This document shows positions 48,165 to 57,089 of a stretch of DNA of 64,000 bases, piece after piece. The DNA is taken from the NCBI GenBank assembly GCA_021532125.1, contig JADYUX010000001.1, forward strand, positions 434,001 to 498,000, written 5' to 3'. This DNA is from Arcanobacterium haemolyticum. Lineage in GTDB: Bacteria; Actinomycetota; Actinomycetes; Actinomycetales; Actinomycetaceae. How positions within the stretch are numbered: position 1 is the first letter of the stretch; each line of letters opens with the position of its first letter. A model generated the notes under the pieces. That model was not told the DNA's origin. It saw only the letters and a program-made list of their open reading frames with translations, and ran no database searches. The translations under genes and the position numbers were made by a program.

Positions 48165-48193
48165 AATTAACTCCTTTGTTATGCATGTGATGG

Positions 48194-49030
48194 TTAGGCC
48201 GCGACGGCTTCGGCAGCGAAGCTACGCAGGAAAGCTACACCGTTACGCGCAGCTTCAAATCCATTGGGGAATGGCTGATATTCCAGGCTCCAAACACCAG
48301 TGAAATGGACGTCGTTGAGCGCCGCGAATATCGGACCAAAATCGATGTGGCCTTCTCCCGGCCAGCGGCGGTTAGAATCAGCAAACTGGAAATATCCAAG
48401 ATGCTCGCCAACACCGCGTATCGCAGTTGGCAAATCCGCCTCTTCGATATTCATGTGGAAGGTATCGAGATGGACGTAGCAATTGTTGAGAGCGTACGTC
48501 TCGATGAATTCAGCGGTCGCACGACCGGTAGTCAAAGCATTGATCTCGTAACGATTGATTGCTTCGATCTGAATTTTGACTCCACTGCCCTCGGCATAGC
48601 GGTCTGCCACTGCCAAACAATCAGCGAGACGGTCGGTGTAGGCCTCAAGTGGTTCGTCGTCGTGCTGATTTCCCTTTGCAGAGCCAATGAGAATGTCGGT
48701 ATCAAAAATGCGTGCAATATCGATCATTCGGCAGAGAGCTTCGGCTGCACGTTTCCTGAGTTGGGGGTCTGTGTGGGAGAAGACGAGCCCTTCCTCCCGA
48801 ACGAGACGTCCCGTTGAGATGCCGCCAAAAATGAGGCCGGCATCTGACACGCGTTGTTTGATACTGTGCGCCTCGGTCAGGTCGCTCGTTACGCATCGCA
48901 ATTCAATTCCGTCGGCTCCCACAGCACAGGCGTCGTGGATAAGTTGGTCGAGGCTTCCGGTGAGGAGGACTGGACCGGGATTGATGTTGCAATTTCGGCT
49001 TGGAGACGTGGACACGACGATGGGTTGCAT
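48194..49030 (-). CDS. TIM-barrel sugar isomerase/epimerase
   Basis: This 278-residue protein belongs to the xylose-isomerase-like TIM-barrel family that includes L-ribulose 3-epimerases and UlaE-type enzymes. Likely metal ligands are Glu156 (IQIEAINR), Asp189 and nearby His192 (HLDTFHMN), His228 (GEGHIDF) and Glu250 (SLEYQP). It is transcribed with the LyxK-like kinase, which suggests it makes or uses the kinase's ketose. ATG at 49030 follows AAAGGTGATC. Confidence 0.85.
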   Translation of the reverse strand: MQPIVVSTSPSRNCNINPGPVLLTGSLDQLIHDACAVGADGIELRCVTSDLTEAHSIKQRVSDAGLIFGGISTGRLVREEGLVFSHTDPQLRKRAAEALCRMIDIARIFDTDILIGSAKGNQHDDEPLEAYTDRLADCLAVADRYAEGSGVKIQIEAINRYEINALTTGRATAEFIETYALNNCYVHLDTFHMNIEEADLPTAIRGVGEHLGYFQFADSNRRWPGEGHIDFGPIFAALNDVHFTGVWSLEYQPFPNGFEAARNGVAFLRSFAAEAVAA

Positions 49031-49165
49031 GCGAGATCACCTTTGATGTTGCGACGAACTTCGCTGTTCGTCCCTCAATCTTCGTACTGCAATTCTCACC
49101 CGTCAAGTTATTTTTATCAACTGGTTTGATACTTTTTTCTTTCGTTGTTCACATAATTAATGACA
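49031..49165. promoter_or_regulatory. Upstream region of the epimerase-kinase operon with palindrome
   Basis: TATCAACTGGTTTGATA at 49115-49131 is an inverted repeat with 6-base arms and a 5-base spacer, 85 bases before the epimerase ATG. A related 17-base palindrome is at 37639-37655. Confidence 0.5.
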
Positions 49166-49200
49166 AAAATCGCCCAAAATTCGCGATTTTGGGCGATTTT
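49166..49200. terminator. Strong symmetric terminator
   Basis: A perfect 15-base-pair stem (49166-49180 with 49186-49200), loop TCGCG, bounded by A- and T-runs, can work in both directions. It would insulate the epimerase operon from transcripts of the kinase at 49449. Confidence 0.85.
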
Positions 49201-49368
49201 CTCAAGCAACTATTCAAACTTAAAAGGGAAAGTGTGCAAATTTCGCATCCGCGAGAGCTACCTTGATGAAAATATTTTCACACCGCTCTGTCGTTACCGT
49301 ACCGTCCACACTGAATCGCACATCGTCGTCACCACATACCCGAGCGATTCTCACAGCACCTTTCTACA

Positions 49369-49404
49369 CGTCGTGGGCCCTACCCGAGGGTAAGGCCCAC
49401 GACG
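49369..49404 (-). terminator. Hairpin after FGGY kinase
   Basis: CGTCGTGGGCC and GGCCCACGACG pair, with an inner TACCC/GGGTA stem, 45 bases past the kinase stop on the minus strand. No T-run follows. The 170 bases between this and the next terminator hold no supported gene. Confidence 0.6.
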
Positions 49405-49448
49405 CTGCATGCAGAATACCGATGCACACAGCTAACAAACGTGCTTCG

Positions 49449-50987
49449 TCACTTCTCGATATGCTGCGCCGTCGCTGTCGCAATCGGGGCCAACGCCGAG
49501 TAGAGATCGACATAGCGCTTGTAGAAGAAGTCGTACTGCTCGTAGGCCTCCATATTCGGTTCAATCACTCGCTCGACGCTCACCATCTCCTTGGCAGCGT
49601 CTCCGATCGTCGGGTGAATCCCCGCAGCCACCGAGGCAAGGATGGCGCCTCCCATAAGGGGGCCTTCCGTATTAGACGGAAGGGAAAGAGGAACACCCGT
49701 CACGTCTGCGTGCATCTGCATCCAGAATTCCGCCTTCGTGGGACCACCCGACACCATCACGGTCGTCGGATTAATTCCCTTCTCACGGAACGTGTCGAAA
49801 ATCAGTCGAGTCCCGAAACAGACACCTTCAAGAATCGCCCGGTAGAGGTGATCTTCTGTGTGGCTGAGTGTCAACCCGGTGATAGCTCCTCGCGAATACG
49901 GATCGGAGAAAGGAGAACGGTTGCCCTGGAAGTGGTCGAGGACAATGACGCCGTCCGAGCCGATCGGAATTTCCTTGGCACGAGCGTTCAAGATCTCATA
50001 GAGAGGTTTGCCTGTTTCCCGTGCTTCGTCGTGAGCCTTGAGAGTGTAGTTCTTCACCCACCAGGAGTTCACTGAACCGGATGAGATCTGTCCCGCTTCC
50101 ACCGTGTACTGTCCCGGGATAATCGCATCGAAGTAGGACCCCCAGATCCCCTTCGAGTACACTGCCTGGTCGGTTTGCGCGAGCATCACGTGCGACGAAC
50201 CCGTGATAAGCGAAAGCGATCCCGGTTCTACAACACCGAGGCCGATTGCGCCAACGTGGGCGTCAATACCGCCCATCGCGACAGAGATTCCGGGGCGAAG
50301 GCCCAGTTCCTCTGCCGCACGGGCAGAGAGCTTGCCTGCTTCCTCGCCCATATTGAGGACGCGGGGCGGGAGCTTTCCGAGCGAATCGGCAATGCCGGCC
50401 TTGGAGTAGAGGTTCGTCGGCCACCCCGACCAGTTCGAATCGTAGAAGAACTTACATGTCGCCGAACAAATCGACATCGTCCATTCACCTGTGAGGCGAT
50501 ATGTCATCCAATCGACACAATCGGCGAAAACTTCTGCCTTCTCGTAGTTCTCCGGCTCGTTGCGTTTGAGCCACATGAGCTTCGGTACGCCCCATTCGGC
50601 CGAGACAGTGTTCTGCCCCGCGTATTTGAGCGCAGGATCGCCAGTGTTCGTCAGTTCCTCAGCTTCTCGCGAGGCGCGAACATCCATCCACAGCAGTGCC
50701 GGGCGTAGCGGTACACCGGACTTGTTGCATGCGACGAGCGTGGCCGACGTGCCGTCAACGCTCATTCCCACGATACGATCGACGTCCACTTGGGAGAGAA
50801 CCTGCGGGAGTGCCTCCTTGAGAGCATTCCACCAGTCCTCTGGATTCTGTTCTGCCCATGCCGGCCTGGGCGTTGCCGTTTCGACGGTGACCGATGCGGT
50901 GGCCTCCATTTTGCCGTCGGGCGTGACAAGCGCGACTCGCACGCCTCCTGTACCAACATCGATTCCAAGTAAGAGCTGGTCAGTCAT
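49449..50987 (-). CDS. FGGY-family pentulose/polyol kinase, paralogue of the 7083 kinase
   Basis: This 512-residue kinase has LLLGIDVGTGGVRVAL, AWAEQNPEDWWNAL, MSVDGTSATLV, LITGSSHVML, HFQGNRSPFSD and MVSGGPTKAEFWMQMHADVTG. The same elements occur in the same order in the kinase at 7083-8642. ATG at 50987 is chosen because AAAGGA lies seven bases upstream; an ATG at 51005 is possible. It is downstream of the SorC regulator gene on the same strand, with 87 bases between. The substrate is unknown. Confidence 0.87.
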   Translation of the reverse strand: MTDQLLLGIDVGTGGVRVALVTPDGKMEATASVTVETATPRPAWAEQNPEDWWNALKEALPQVLSQVDVDRIVGMSVDGTSATLVACNKSGVPLRPALLWMDVRASREAEELTNTGDPALKYAGQNTVSAEWGVPKLMWLKRNEPENYEKAEVFADCVDWMTYRLTGEWTMSICSATCKFFYDSNWSGWPTNLYSKAGIADSLGKLPPRVLNMGEEAGKLSARAAEELGLRPGISVAMGGIDAHVGAIGLGVVEPGSLSLITGSSHVMLAQTDQAVYSKGIWGSYFDAIIPGQYTVEAGQISSGSVNSWWVKNYTLKAHDEARETGKPLYEILNARAKEIPIGSDGVIVLDHFQGNRSPFSDPYSRGAITGLTLSHTEDHLYRAILEGVCFGTRLIFDTFREKGINPTTVMVSGGPTKAEFWMQMHADVTGVPLSLPSNTEGPLMGGAILASVAAGIHPTIGDAAKEMVSVERVIEPNMEAYEQYDFFYKRYVDLYSALAPIATATAQHIEK

Positions 50988-51074
50988 GTCATTCCTTTCA
51001 AACATCGTTGTTTGTTCAGATTGAAGTGACCGCAGCGCCATTGCTGCAGTCGAATGAGCCGGTTTGCTTCGTTG

Positions 51075-52022
51075 TCAGTCAGCAAGCACTTCGTGTGCGG
51101 TTGATTGACTCGTTACTAAAATATTGGCGTATTTTCCGAGTAGTGCTGCTCGTGTCACTGCTCCTTTCTGTCGCCCGACCGCCACGGCGATGGAGTATTC
51201 CATGTCACGCAGTTCGTGCGGGGCGAGGCCGATCGTGCGTGAATCTAATGCTTCGTCGACAATCTCCCCCGTGCCACCGAGGAAATGCCCGAGGATGTCC
51301 CCTACCCCACCGCGAGCGCGTAGGTAACTCACTTCTTGGCGTGTGAGGCATCCCGATTCGACGTGGACAGAATCGGCTCGTAGTGCTCCGAGGGAGTAGA
51401 GAGCCACATTTGCTTGTCGTCCTTTGTCGAGGACATCCTTGACGGCTCGATCGTCACTGAGTGCGCGGGCTAGATCGGCGTTTCCGACGATTGCCGGGCA
51501 GGGTAGGACGAGTGCCTCACCTTGGGCTTTTCGTGCGAAGGTGAGGATGGATTGCGCTGATGTTGCATTGCGGAGGTTCGCTACCCCACCGTTGAGTTGG
51601 ACGACGAGGGGTGAATCTGCCCATCCGTCTGAGATGTGATGGGATACTTCGGCTAGTGTGCGCCCCCAGGATAGTCCAACGATTTCCGGGTTTGGCCGGA
51701 TTTGTTCGAGTATGCGTGCGGCTTGCGCGCTTACTTCTGCGACGGTCGCTTCGAGAGACATTCGGTCGCGAACGACGACGACTTCGTCGAGTGCGTACCT
51801 TCGCGCAAGTTCCGTTTCGAGTTGGTGGTCTCGGGCGAACGGGTCGCGCACGCGGATACTGACGAACCCTTCCTTGAGGCCGGCTTCGACGAGGCGGGCC
51901 ACTTTCCAGCGTGAGAATCCGGTATGCGCGGCGATACGTTGTTGGGTCCATCCCCGGACATACGTCAGCTCGCAGACTTGCAGAATTTCGTTGCGACGAG
52001 CTGCGTTTTCGGGATTGACCAC
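51075..52022 (-). CDS. SorC-family sugar-binding transcriptional regulator
   Basis: This 315-residue regulator has an N-terminal helix-turn-helix (TQQRIAAHTGFSRWKVARLVEAG) and the SorC/DeoR effector domain with GLSWGRTLAEV and GGVANLRNATSA. SorC proteins respond to sorbitol, erythritol, deoxyribose or similar phosphates. It lies between the GatD-like dehydrogenase and the FGGY kinase, all on the minus strand, so it probably controls both. The start is GTG at 52022 without a strong ribosome site. Confidence 0.9.
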   Translation of the reverse strand: MVNPENAARRNEILQVCELTYVRGWTQQRIAAHTGFSRWKVARLVEAGLKEGFVSIRVRDPFARDHQLETELARRYALDEVVVVRDRMSLEATVAEVSAQAARILEQIRPNPEIVGLSWGRTLAEVSHHISDGWADSPLVVQLNGGVANLRNATSAQSILTFARKAQGEALVLPCPAIVGNADLARALSDDRAVKDVLDKGRQANVALYSLGALRADSVHVESGCLTRQEVSYLRARGGVGDILGHFLGGTGEIVDEALDSRTIGLAPHELRDMEYSIAVAVGRQKGAVTRAALLGKYANILVTSQSTAHEVLAD

Positions 52023-52045
52023 AGTGTTTTTCCGTTCGTAGGAGA

Positions 52046-52075
52046 AACTCCGGGGCAGAGTTCTGCCCCGGAGTT
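52046..52075 (-). terminator. Hairpin after the GatD-like gene
   Basis: A perfect 13-base-pair stem (AACTCCGGGGCAG with CTGCCCCGGAGTT) and 4-base loop lies six bases past the dehydrogenase stop on the minus strand, before the SorC gene. Confidence 0.75.
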
Positions 52076-52080
52076 GATGC

Positions 52081-53130
52081 TTACTTGCCTGTCTTCTCCG
52101 GCATGAAAATAACCTTGGATGAGTGAATTGTGCGTTCGCTCATTGCCTTGATTGTTTCTGCCACAGAATCGAGTCCGAGTTCGTGGGTGATCATGAATTC
52201 CCACTTGAGATCGCCTGAGTGCATCTTCTCGACGGTCGTCACCCATTCCTTGCCTGGGAAGGGCGCCGAGAAGGAGTTCCATGCGCCGAGTACGGATGCC
52301 TCAAGACGCATGAGGCGTGCCCAGCTGGAATCAGCGATCGTGATGTCGGCGTTGGGGATTCCGATGAGGACGAGCTGGCCGTGGCGGGCGATCATGGAGA
52401 TGGCCTTGCTTGGCACAACCTTTGCCCCGGAGGTATCGACGATGACGTCGAAGCCACTTCCGACGACAGCAGCTGTTTCTTCGTCGGTCAGCGGGGCGGA
52501 TGTCGCGCCTGCTTCAAGGGCGAGTGCTCGCTTTTCCTCCGAGACGTCGAAGGAGACGACTTCGCTCGCGCCCATGATCTTTGCCCATTGGATCGCGAAG
52601 AGGCCGATGGGGCCGCCGCCGCCCATCACTGCAACTCGCGATCCGACGGTGAGTTTTGTGCGCAGGATTGCGTGGAGCGCGATGGCTGCCGGGTCGACCA
52701 TTGCGGCTGCGCGCAGGTCGAGGTCGTCGGGAACTTTGAGGAGAATATCTGCTGGGCCGGCAACGTACTCGGCGTATGCGCCGTGACGACGAGAGCCGTA
52801 GTAGTCGTAGTTTTCGCACAGTGAGTAGTGGCCTTGCACGCACGGTCCGCATTCGAAGCATGGGAGCATCGGCGGTACGGTGACGTGGTCGCCGGGTTTG
52901 ACGCTTGTGACGCCTTCTCCTACTTCTTCAACGATGGCTGAGAATTCGTGTCCGCAGATGAGAGGGAGCTTATGTGGTCCCTTCTTGTACATGCGGTCAA
53001 GATCGGAACCGCATACGCCGCAAGCGGCAACTTTGAGTAGTGCTTCACCTGGGCCCGGTGTGGGCTTTTCAACTTCTTCGAGACGCACATCGCCTGGTGC
53101 GTACATGACAACTGCTGTCATTGAGGTCAT
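52081..53130 (-). CDS. Zinc-dependent polyol dehydrogenase, GatD-like
   Basis: This 349-residue medium-chain dehydrogenase matches the pattern of galactitol-1-phosphate dehydrogenase. Cys40 (CGVCGSD), His61-Glu62 (ICGHEF) form the catalytic zinc site, and Cys91/94/97/105 the structural zinc. GSRRHGAYAEY and GAWNSFSAPFPGKEWVT closely follow GatD. The NAD site is GGGGPIGL. The ATG at 53130 has GGGAGGTGAG upstream. No tagatose-phosphate pathway genes are near, so the substrate may be a different polyol or polyol phosphate. It heads a run with SorC and the FGGY kinase. Confidence 0.88.
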   Translation of the reverse strand: MTSMTAVVMYAPGDVRLEEVEKPTPGPGEALLKVAACGVCGSDLDRMYKKGPHKLPLICGHEFSAIVEEVGEGVTSVKPGDHVTVPPMLPCFECGPCVQGHYSLCENYDYYGSRRHGAYAEYVAGPADILLKVPDDLDLRAAAMVDPAAIALHAILRTKLTVGSRVAVMGGGGPIGLFAIQWAKIMGASEVVSFDVSEEKRALALEAGATSAPLTDEETAAVVGSGFDVIVDTSGAKVVPSKAISMIARHGQLVLIGIPNADITIADSSWARLMRLEASVLGAWNSFSAPFPGKEWVTTVEKMHSGDLKWEFMITHELGLDSVAETIKAMSERTIHSSKVIFMPEKTGK

Positions 53131-53606
53131 GGGATCTCACCTCCCTGTGTACTCCACATGACTGCGTCTACCCTATGCCGTTCTGCTCGAAGTTCTCAGA
53201 TTTCTTGTGAAAACGCGCAAATGTTGCATTTCTCTTGAATGTAGTTGAGATTCATTCTCACTTACCGCCCAATACGACCCACTACTCCATGACCGACGAT
53301 GAGGTTAAACCGTCACGTATCGACTATTTTCTGGCGACGTCTCGCCATTTTATCAAGAGCACATTTCACGTTGCAGGCATGGAGCGCCGTCGCCACAATC
53401 GCTTCTTCGCTCTCCGGAACCTCGTCGCCCTCATCGGCAAGTCGCACCATATCTCGGCGCACATCTGCGCAATTTCTCAAGCCTGACGGAGAAACTCCGT
53501 TTTTTACCTGTGATTTTTCACCGTTCTCATGTTTGCTCTGTGTCACAGGACATACTTAAACTTGAATCACCAACCAGGCCGTAAAGGCTCCAACGAAAGG
53601 TACGCA
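53131..53606. promoter_or_regulatory. Divergent control region between GatD-like gene and DhaKL kinase
   Basis: This 476-base gap separates two divergent carbohydrate genes. Open frames exist on both strands, one on the minus strand at 53313-53546 with ordinary-looking composition, but none has a convincing ribosome site or known family. No palindrome of the two recurrent types was found here. Confidence 0.4.
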
Positions 53607-55304
53607 ATGACGCGTCTCGTCAATATCCCAGAAGATTTCCCAGCAGAATCACTACGTGGATTCGTCCTCGCAAATAAGCGTTACGTCAAGCCTGTTTACG
53701 GAGGCGTCGTCCGTTCTACAGCCACACCGCAGGGTAAGGTAGCCGTCGTGTACGGTGGCGGCTCCGGCCATTACCCCGCTTTCGCCGGATGGGTCGGCCC
53801 CGGCATCGCCGATGGTGCAGTTTGCGGCAACATCTTCTCATCCCCGTCGGGAGCACAGGCCTACTCCGTCCTCAAGGCAGCAGACCGCGGCGCCGGTGTC
53901 CTCATGGGCTTCGGAAACTACGCCGGCGACGTCCTCCACTTCGGCCAAGCAATCGAACGCCTCCGGGCTGAGGGCATCCAGGCCGATACACTCGTCGTTA
54001 CTGACGACATCGCATCCGGGTCGAAGGATGAAATCGAGAAGCGTCGCGGTATCGCGGGCGACTTCCCCCTCTTCAAGATCGCCGGCGCCGCGGCCGAGGC
54101 AGGAAAAGATTTCGACGAAGTAAAGCGCATCTTCGCCAAGGCGAACGCCGCCACCCGCTCATTCGGCGTCGCTTTCTCCGGCTGCACGCTCCCCGGAGCT
54201 GACGGGCCGCTTTTCACAGTTCCTGACGGCAAGATGGGCATCGGCCTCGGCATCCACGGCGAGCCCGGAGTATCTGAAGCTGATCTCGGAACAGCACACG
54301 ACGTAGCTAAGACTCTCGTCGATGGCCTCCTTGCCGAAGCACCAGAGAACGCAGGCAAGCGCGTCATCGCTGTCGTTAATGGCCTCGGCGACACGAAGTA
54401 CGAGGAAATGTTCGTCGTCGCAGGAGCCGTGTACGACCTCCTCACCGAGGCCGGGCTCGACGTCGTCGATCTCGAATCTGGTGAATTTGTTACCTCGCTC
54501 GATATGGCAGGTATCTCGCTCACCCTCACATGGGCTGACGACGAACTCCTCGAGTACTGGGACGCTCCTTGCGATACGCCTGCATACCGCAAGGGCTCCG
54601 TGGGCGATGTCGCACGCGACGATACCGTGCTCAACAACGAAGCAGCGAAAGTGGCAGTGACGACCGAAGGCTCAGCTGAGTCGCAGGCTGCCGCCGCTAA
54701 GGCTGCCGAACTCCTGGAGAAGATCGCCACGATGCTCGACGAGTCAAAAGAAGAGCTCGGTAAGCTCGACTCGATCGCTGGCGACGGCGACCACGGTATC
54801 GGCATGGCGAACGGATCCCACGCCGCAGCAAAGGCAGCTAAAGCAATCGCTGCCGAAGGTGCCGGACTGAGCACGACGCTCGCCGCAGCGGGCGACGCAT
54901 GGTCGGACCGCGCTGGCGGAACCTCCGGCGCTCTGTGGGGCTCGTTGCTCACGGCGATCGGTTCCGTCTTCGGCAACGATGACGCTCCAACTCTCGACAC
55001 GGCAGTTCGCGCGCTCGAAGCTGGACGCGACGCAGTGCAGCGCCTCGGTGGCGCTCGGGTGGGTGACAAGACGCTCGTCGATTCCCTCGTTCCTCTCGCA
55101 GAGGCATTCGCCACGACGGATGGAGACTTCCATGCGAAGGCCACTGCCGCCCTGCGCGCAGGCGACGAAGGAGCGGAATCCACAGCGAACCTCGTCGCAC
55201 GCCTAGGCCGCGCCCGCCCGCTCGGCGAGAAGTCGCTCGGAACGCCAGACCCGGGTGCAATCTCGCTCGTGCGAGTCGCCCGAGTTGTCGCCGACAATAT
55301 CTGA
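53607..55304 (+). CDS. Fused DhaK-DhaL kinase (dihydroxyacetone/erythrulose kinase type)
   Basis: This 565-residue ATP-dependent kinase has an N-terminal DhaK domain (1-330) with GGGSGHYPAFAG near residue 50 and the substrate-linking His217 in LGIHGEPG. The C-terminal DhaL domain (360-565) has GDGDHG at 392-397 for ATP-Mg. The YPAFAG form, rather than EPAHAG of classic dihydroxyacetone kinases, recalls tetrulose (erythrulose) kinases of actinobacteria; that reading is inference. ATG at 53607 has GAAAGG upstream. It is alone on the plus strand among minus-strand polyol genes and is followed by two strong hairpins. Confidence 0.9.
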   Translation: MTRLVNIPEDFPAESLRGFVLANKRYVKPVYGGVVRSTATPQGKVAVVYGGGSGHYPAFAGWVGPGIADGAVCGNIFSSPSGAQAYSVLKAADRGAGVLMGFGNYAGDVLHFGQAIERLRAEGIQADTLVVTDDIASGSKDEIEKRRGIAGDFPLFKIAGAAAEAGKDFDEVKRIFAKANAATRSFGVAFSGCTLPGADGPLFTVPDGKMGIGLGIHGEPGVSEADLGTAHDVAKTLVDGLLAEAPENAGKRVIAVVNGLGDTKYEEMFVVAGAVYDLLTEAGLDVVDLESGEFVTSLDMAGISLTLTWADDELLEYWDAPCDTPAYRKGSVGDVARDDTVLNNEAAKVAVTTEGSAESQAAAAKAAELLEKIATMLDESKEELGKLDSIAGDGDHGIGMANGSHAAAKAAKAIAAEGAGLSTTLAAAGDAWSDRAGGTSGALWGSLLTAIGSVFGNDDAPTLDTAVRALEAGRDAVQRLGGARVGDKTLVDSLVPLAEAFATTDGDFHAKATAALRAGDEGAESTANLVARLGRARPLGEKSLGTPDPGAISLVRVARVVADNI

Positions 55305-55310
55305 CAGAAC

Positions 55311-55341
55311 GCCGGGTTATCGACTTCCTCGATAACCCGGC
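55311..55341 (+). terminator. Hairpin after DhaKL kinase
   Basis: GCCGGGTTATCGA and TCGATAACCCGGC form a perfect 13-base-pair stem, seven bases past the stop. It has no T-run. Confidence 0.65.
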
Positions 55342-55357
55342 ACCAATCCCCATAACA

Positions 55358-55394
55358 GTGAGGGCGGAGGGAACCGAGTTCCCTCCGCCCTCAC
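55358..55394. terminator. Convergent hairpin between DhaKL and dehydrogenase
   Basis: A perfect 17-base-pair stem (55358-55374 with 55378-55394) and 3-base loop lies between converging genes and may serve both. Confidence 0.75.
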
Positions 55395-55408
55395 TATGAC
55401 TATCGTCG

Positions 55409-56449
55409 TCACTCAGGCACGACAGCGACCTTAATTCCCTTACCGGAAGCCGCGTACTCGATAGCCTCGACAACGTCGTCGAGAACGTACGTATCCGTGT
55501 GAAGTGACTTCACGTCAATCTTGCCCTCAGCGATGAGACGCAGAGCAAGCTCTTGCGTTTCACGACGATTATTTGATCCACCAGTCACCGTGAGTTCGCG
55601 GTAATGAATGAGGTTCGGATCCATCGTCGACGTGCCCGTCTTCGGGAACCCCGCGAAGGCATTAACGCGTCCCCTCTTGCGCACAAGCTCAAGACCCTGC
55701 TGGAACAAAGCATTCGCCCCAATGCAGAGAACCGACACGTCAGCGCCACGCCCCTCAGTGTGATCGCGAACAAACTCAAGAAGGTCCGTCTCCTTCGGGT
55801 TGACCGTATGCGTGGCACCGAGCTTCTTCGCCATAGCAAGACGCTCATCCGACAAATCGGAGACAATCACCTGGGATGCACCATACAGACGATTGACCTG
55901 CGTGTGAAGCATACCAATCGGGCCAGCGCCCACAATGACCACCGTATCCCCCGGCACCGGCTTGTAGTTCCCAGCCCCATTAAGCACGCATCCCAAAGGC
56001 TCAGAGAGGGCAGCTTCGACAGGACTCACCCCCGGGCGCGCCTTGTACACGCCACCGCGTGTGAGGGCCTCAGCAGGAATTCGCACGTATTCTGCGAGGC
56101 CACCATTAATGGCATAGCCAAAAAGACGAGCGTGATCACACAGATGCTCTACCCCAGCCTTGCAGTAATAACACTGAAGGCACGGGACTGTGGGATTAAC
56201 AGCAACAAGATCCCCTTCGTCAAAACCGGTGACACCGTCGCCAATCTCCGTCACGTATCCAGCTAACTCGTGTCCGAGGATCACACCCGCATCGATACCT
56301 GCCGTCTTTTCCCCGCGCAAGATACGGCCATCCGTTCCGCACAAGGTATTCGCTCCAACTTTGAGTACGAGCTCACCCGGCCCAGCGTGCGGCGTTTCTA
56401 CCTCGCGAAGCTCAAGGTTTCCTGGTCCGACCAGTACAGCAGCCTTCAT
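55409..56449 (-). CDS. Zinc-dependent sorbitol/polyol dehydrogenase, copy 1
   Basis: This 346-residue medium-chain dehydrogenase oxidises a polyol to a ketose. Catalytic zinc ligands are Cys37 (TLCGTDG) and His60-Glu61 (ILGHELAG). Structural zinc Cys are 90, 93, 96 and 104. GAGPIGML is the NAD loop. About four in five residues match copy 2 at 59297-60337 by eye. Of two adjacent ATGs, the one at 56449 fits the GGAGG site better. It converges on the DhaKL kinase. The substrate is not determined. Confidence 0.9.
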   Translation of the reverse strand: MKAAVLVGPGNLELREVETPHAGPGELVLKVGANTLCGTDGRILRGEKTAGIDAGVILGHELAGYVTEIGDGVTGFDEGDLVAVNPTVPCLQCYYCKAGVEHLCDHARLFGYAINGGLAEYVRIPAEALTRGGVYKARPGVSPVEAALSEPLGCVLNGAGNYKPVPGDTVVIVGAGPIGMLHTQVNRLYGASQVIVSDLSDERLAMAKKLGATHTVNPKETDLLEFVRDHTEGRGADVSVLCIGANALFQQGLELVRKRGRVNAFAGFPKTGTSTMDPNLIHYRELTVTGGSNNRRETQELALRLIAEGKIDVKSLHTDTYVLDDVVEAIEYAASGKGIKVAVVPE

Positions 56450-56657
56450 CATTCCTCCTGTTGGTGCCGCCCCAACTCCACTGTCACGAGGCGATCCTGA
56501 CTTAACTTTATAACGCGCCGGGTTATCGAAAATACTTTGAACAACTGAAATTCGTGCGCGATAAGACGAATACGCCTTATACACTCGCACGAACGAGGCA
56601 ATTCCGCCACAATAGAGAGAGGCCAATAACCAAGCTTGTGAGAAGGAGTTGCTGACC

Positions 56658-57089
56658 GTGGAAAATGACGCGACTAGCGCTGTCAGAAGCGACGCGAGCG
56701 CGCCTCGCTCGGAGCGCACTATCGGCGAGTTGATTGCAAAAGTTTCCGAGCAGCTATCGTCGTTAATTCGCGACGAAATTGAATTCGCTACCGTCAATCT
56801 CAAGGCTAAGCTCACAAACATTGGTGTCGGCGGAGCACTTATTGCTGTTGGCGGTGTACTCGCTGTCTTCGCTTTCACCTTGTGTTTGTTTGGAGCTGTC
56901 GCCGCATTTGCTCTCATCATGCCGTGGTGGGGGGCTTTCCTCACTGTTGCGGGAATTCTTCTCGCTCTCACACTTATCCTCGTCCTCATCGGTCTCCTGC
57001 AGATTAAGGCGTCGAAGAAACACGTCGTTGATCCCAAGGGCGGCTTAGAGAAAGACGTCGAGGCGATTAAGAAAGGACTGGACAAGTGA
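56658..57089 (+). CDS. DUF1469 (phage-holin-like) membrane protein
   Basis: This roughly 143-residue protein has an N-terminal charged helix (TIGELIAKVSEQLSSLIRDEIEFA) and two hydrophobic segments (GALIAVGGVLAVFAFTLCLF and AFLTVAGILLALTLILVLIGL). It matches the DUF1469 family common in actinobacteria next to DUF3618. Its role is unknown and it is not evidence of a prophage. GTG at 56658 with AAGGAG upstream is preferred over TTG at 56649. It overlaps the next gene by four bases (GTGA). Confidence 0.82.
   Translation: MENDATSAVRSDASAPRSERTIGELIAKVSEQLSSLIRDEIEFATVNLKAKLTNIGVGGALIAVGGVLAVFAFTLCLFGAVAAFALIMPWWGAFLTVAGILLALTLILVLIGLLQIKASKKHVVDPKGGLEKDVEAIKKGLDK

Noticed and set aside
50999-51014. 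CAAACA-TCGT-TGTTTG palindrome before the 49449 kinase
   Set aside because: It abuts the ribosome site of the kinase, and a similar 14-base string at 4768 covers a start codon, so it probably reflects translation-start sequence rather than an operator.
53235-53546. Small frames in the gap before the DhaKL kinase
   Set aside because: Both strands give frames under 90 codons without ribosome sites or recognised homology; the minus one might be a gene remnant, but this cannot be supported.
53918-55297. 459-residue minus-strand frame
   Set aside because: Antisense of the DhaKL kinase, Ser/Ala/Pro-rich shadow composition.
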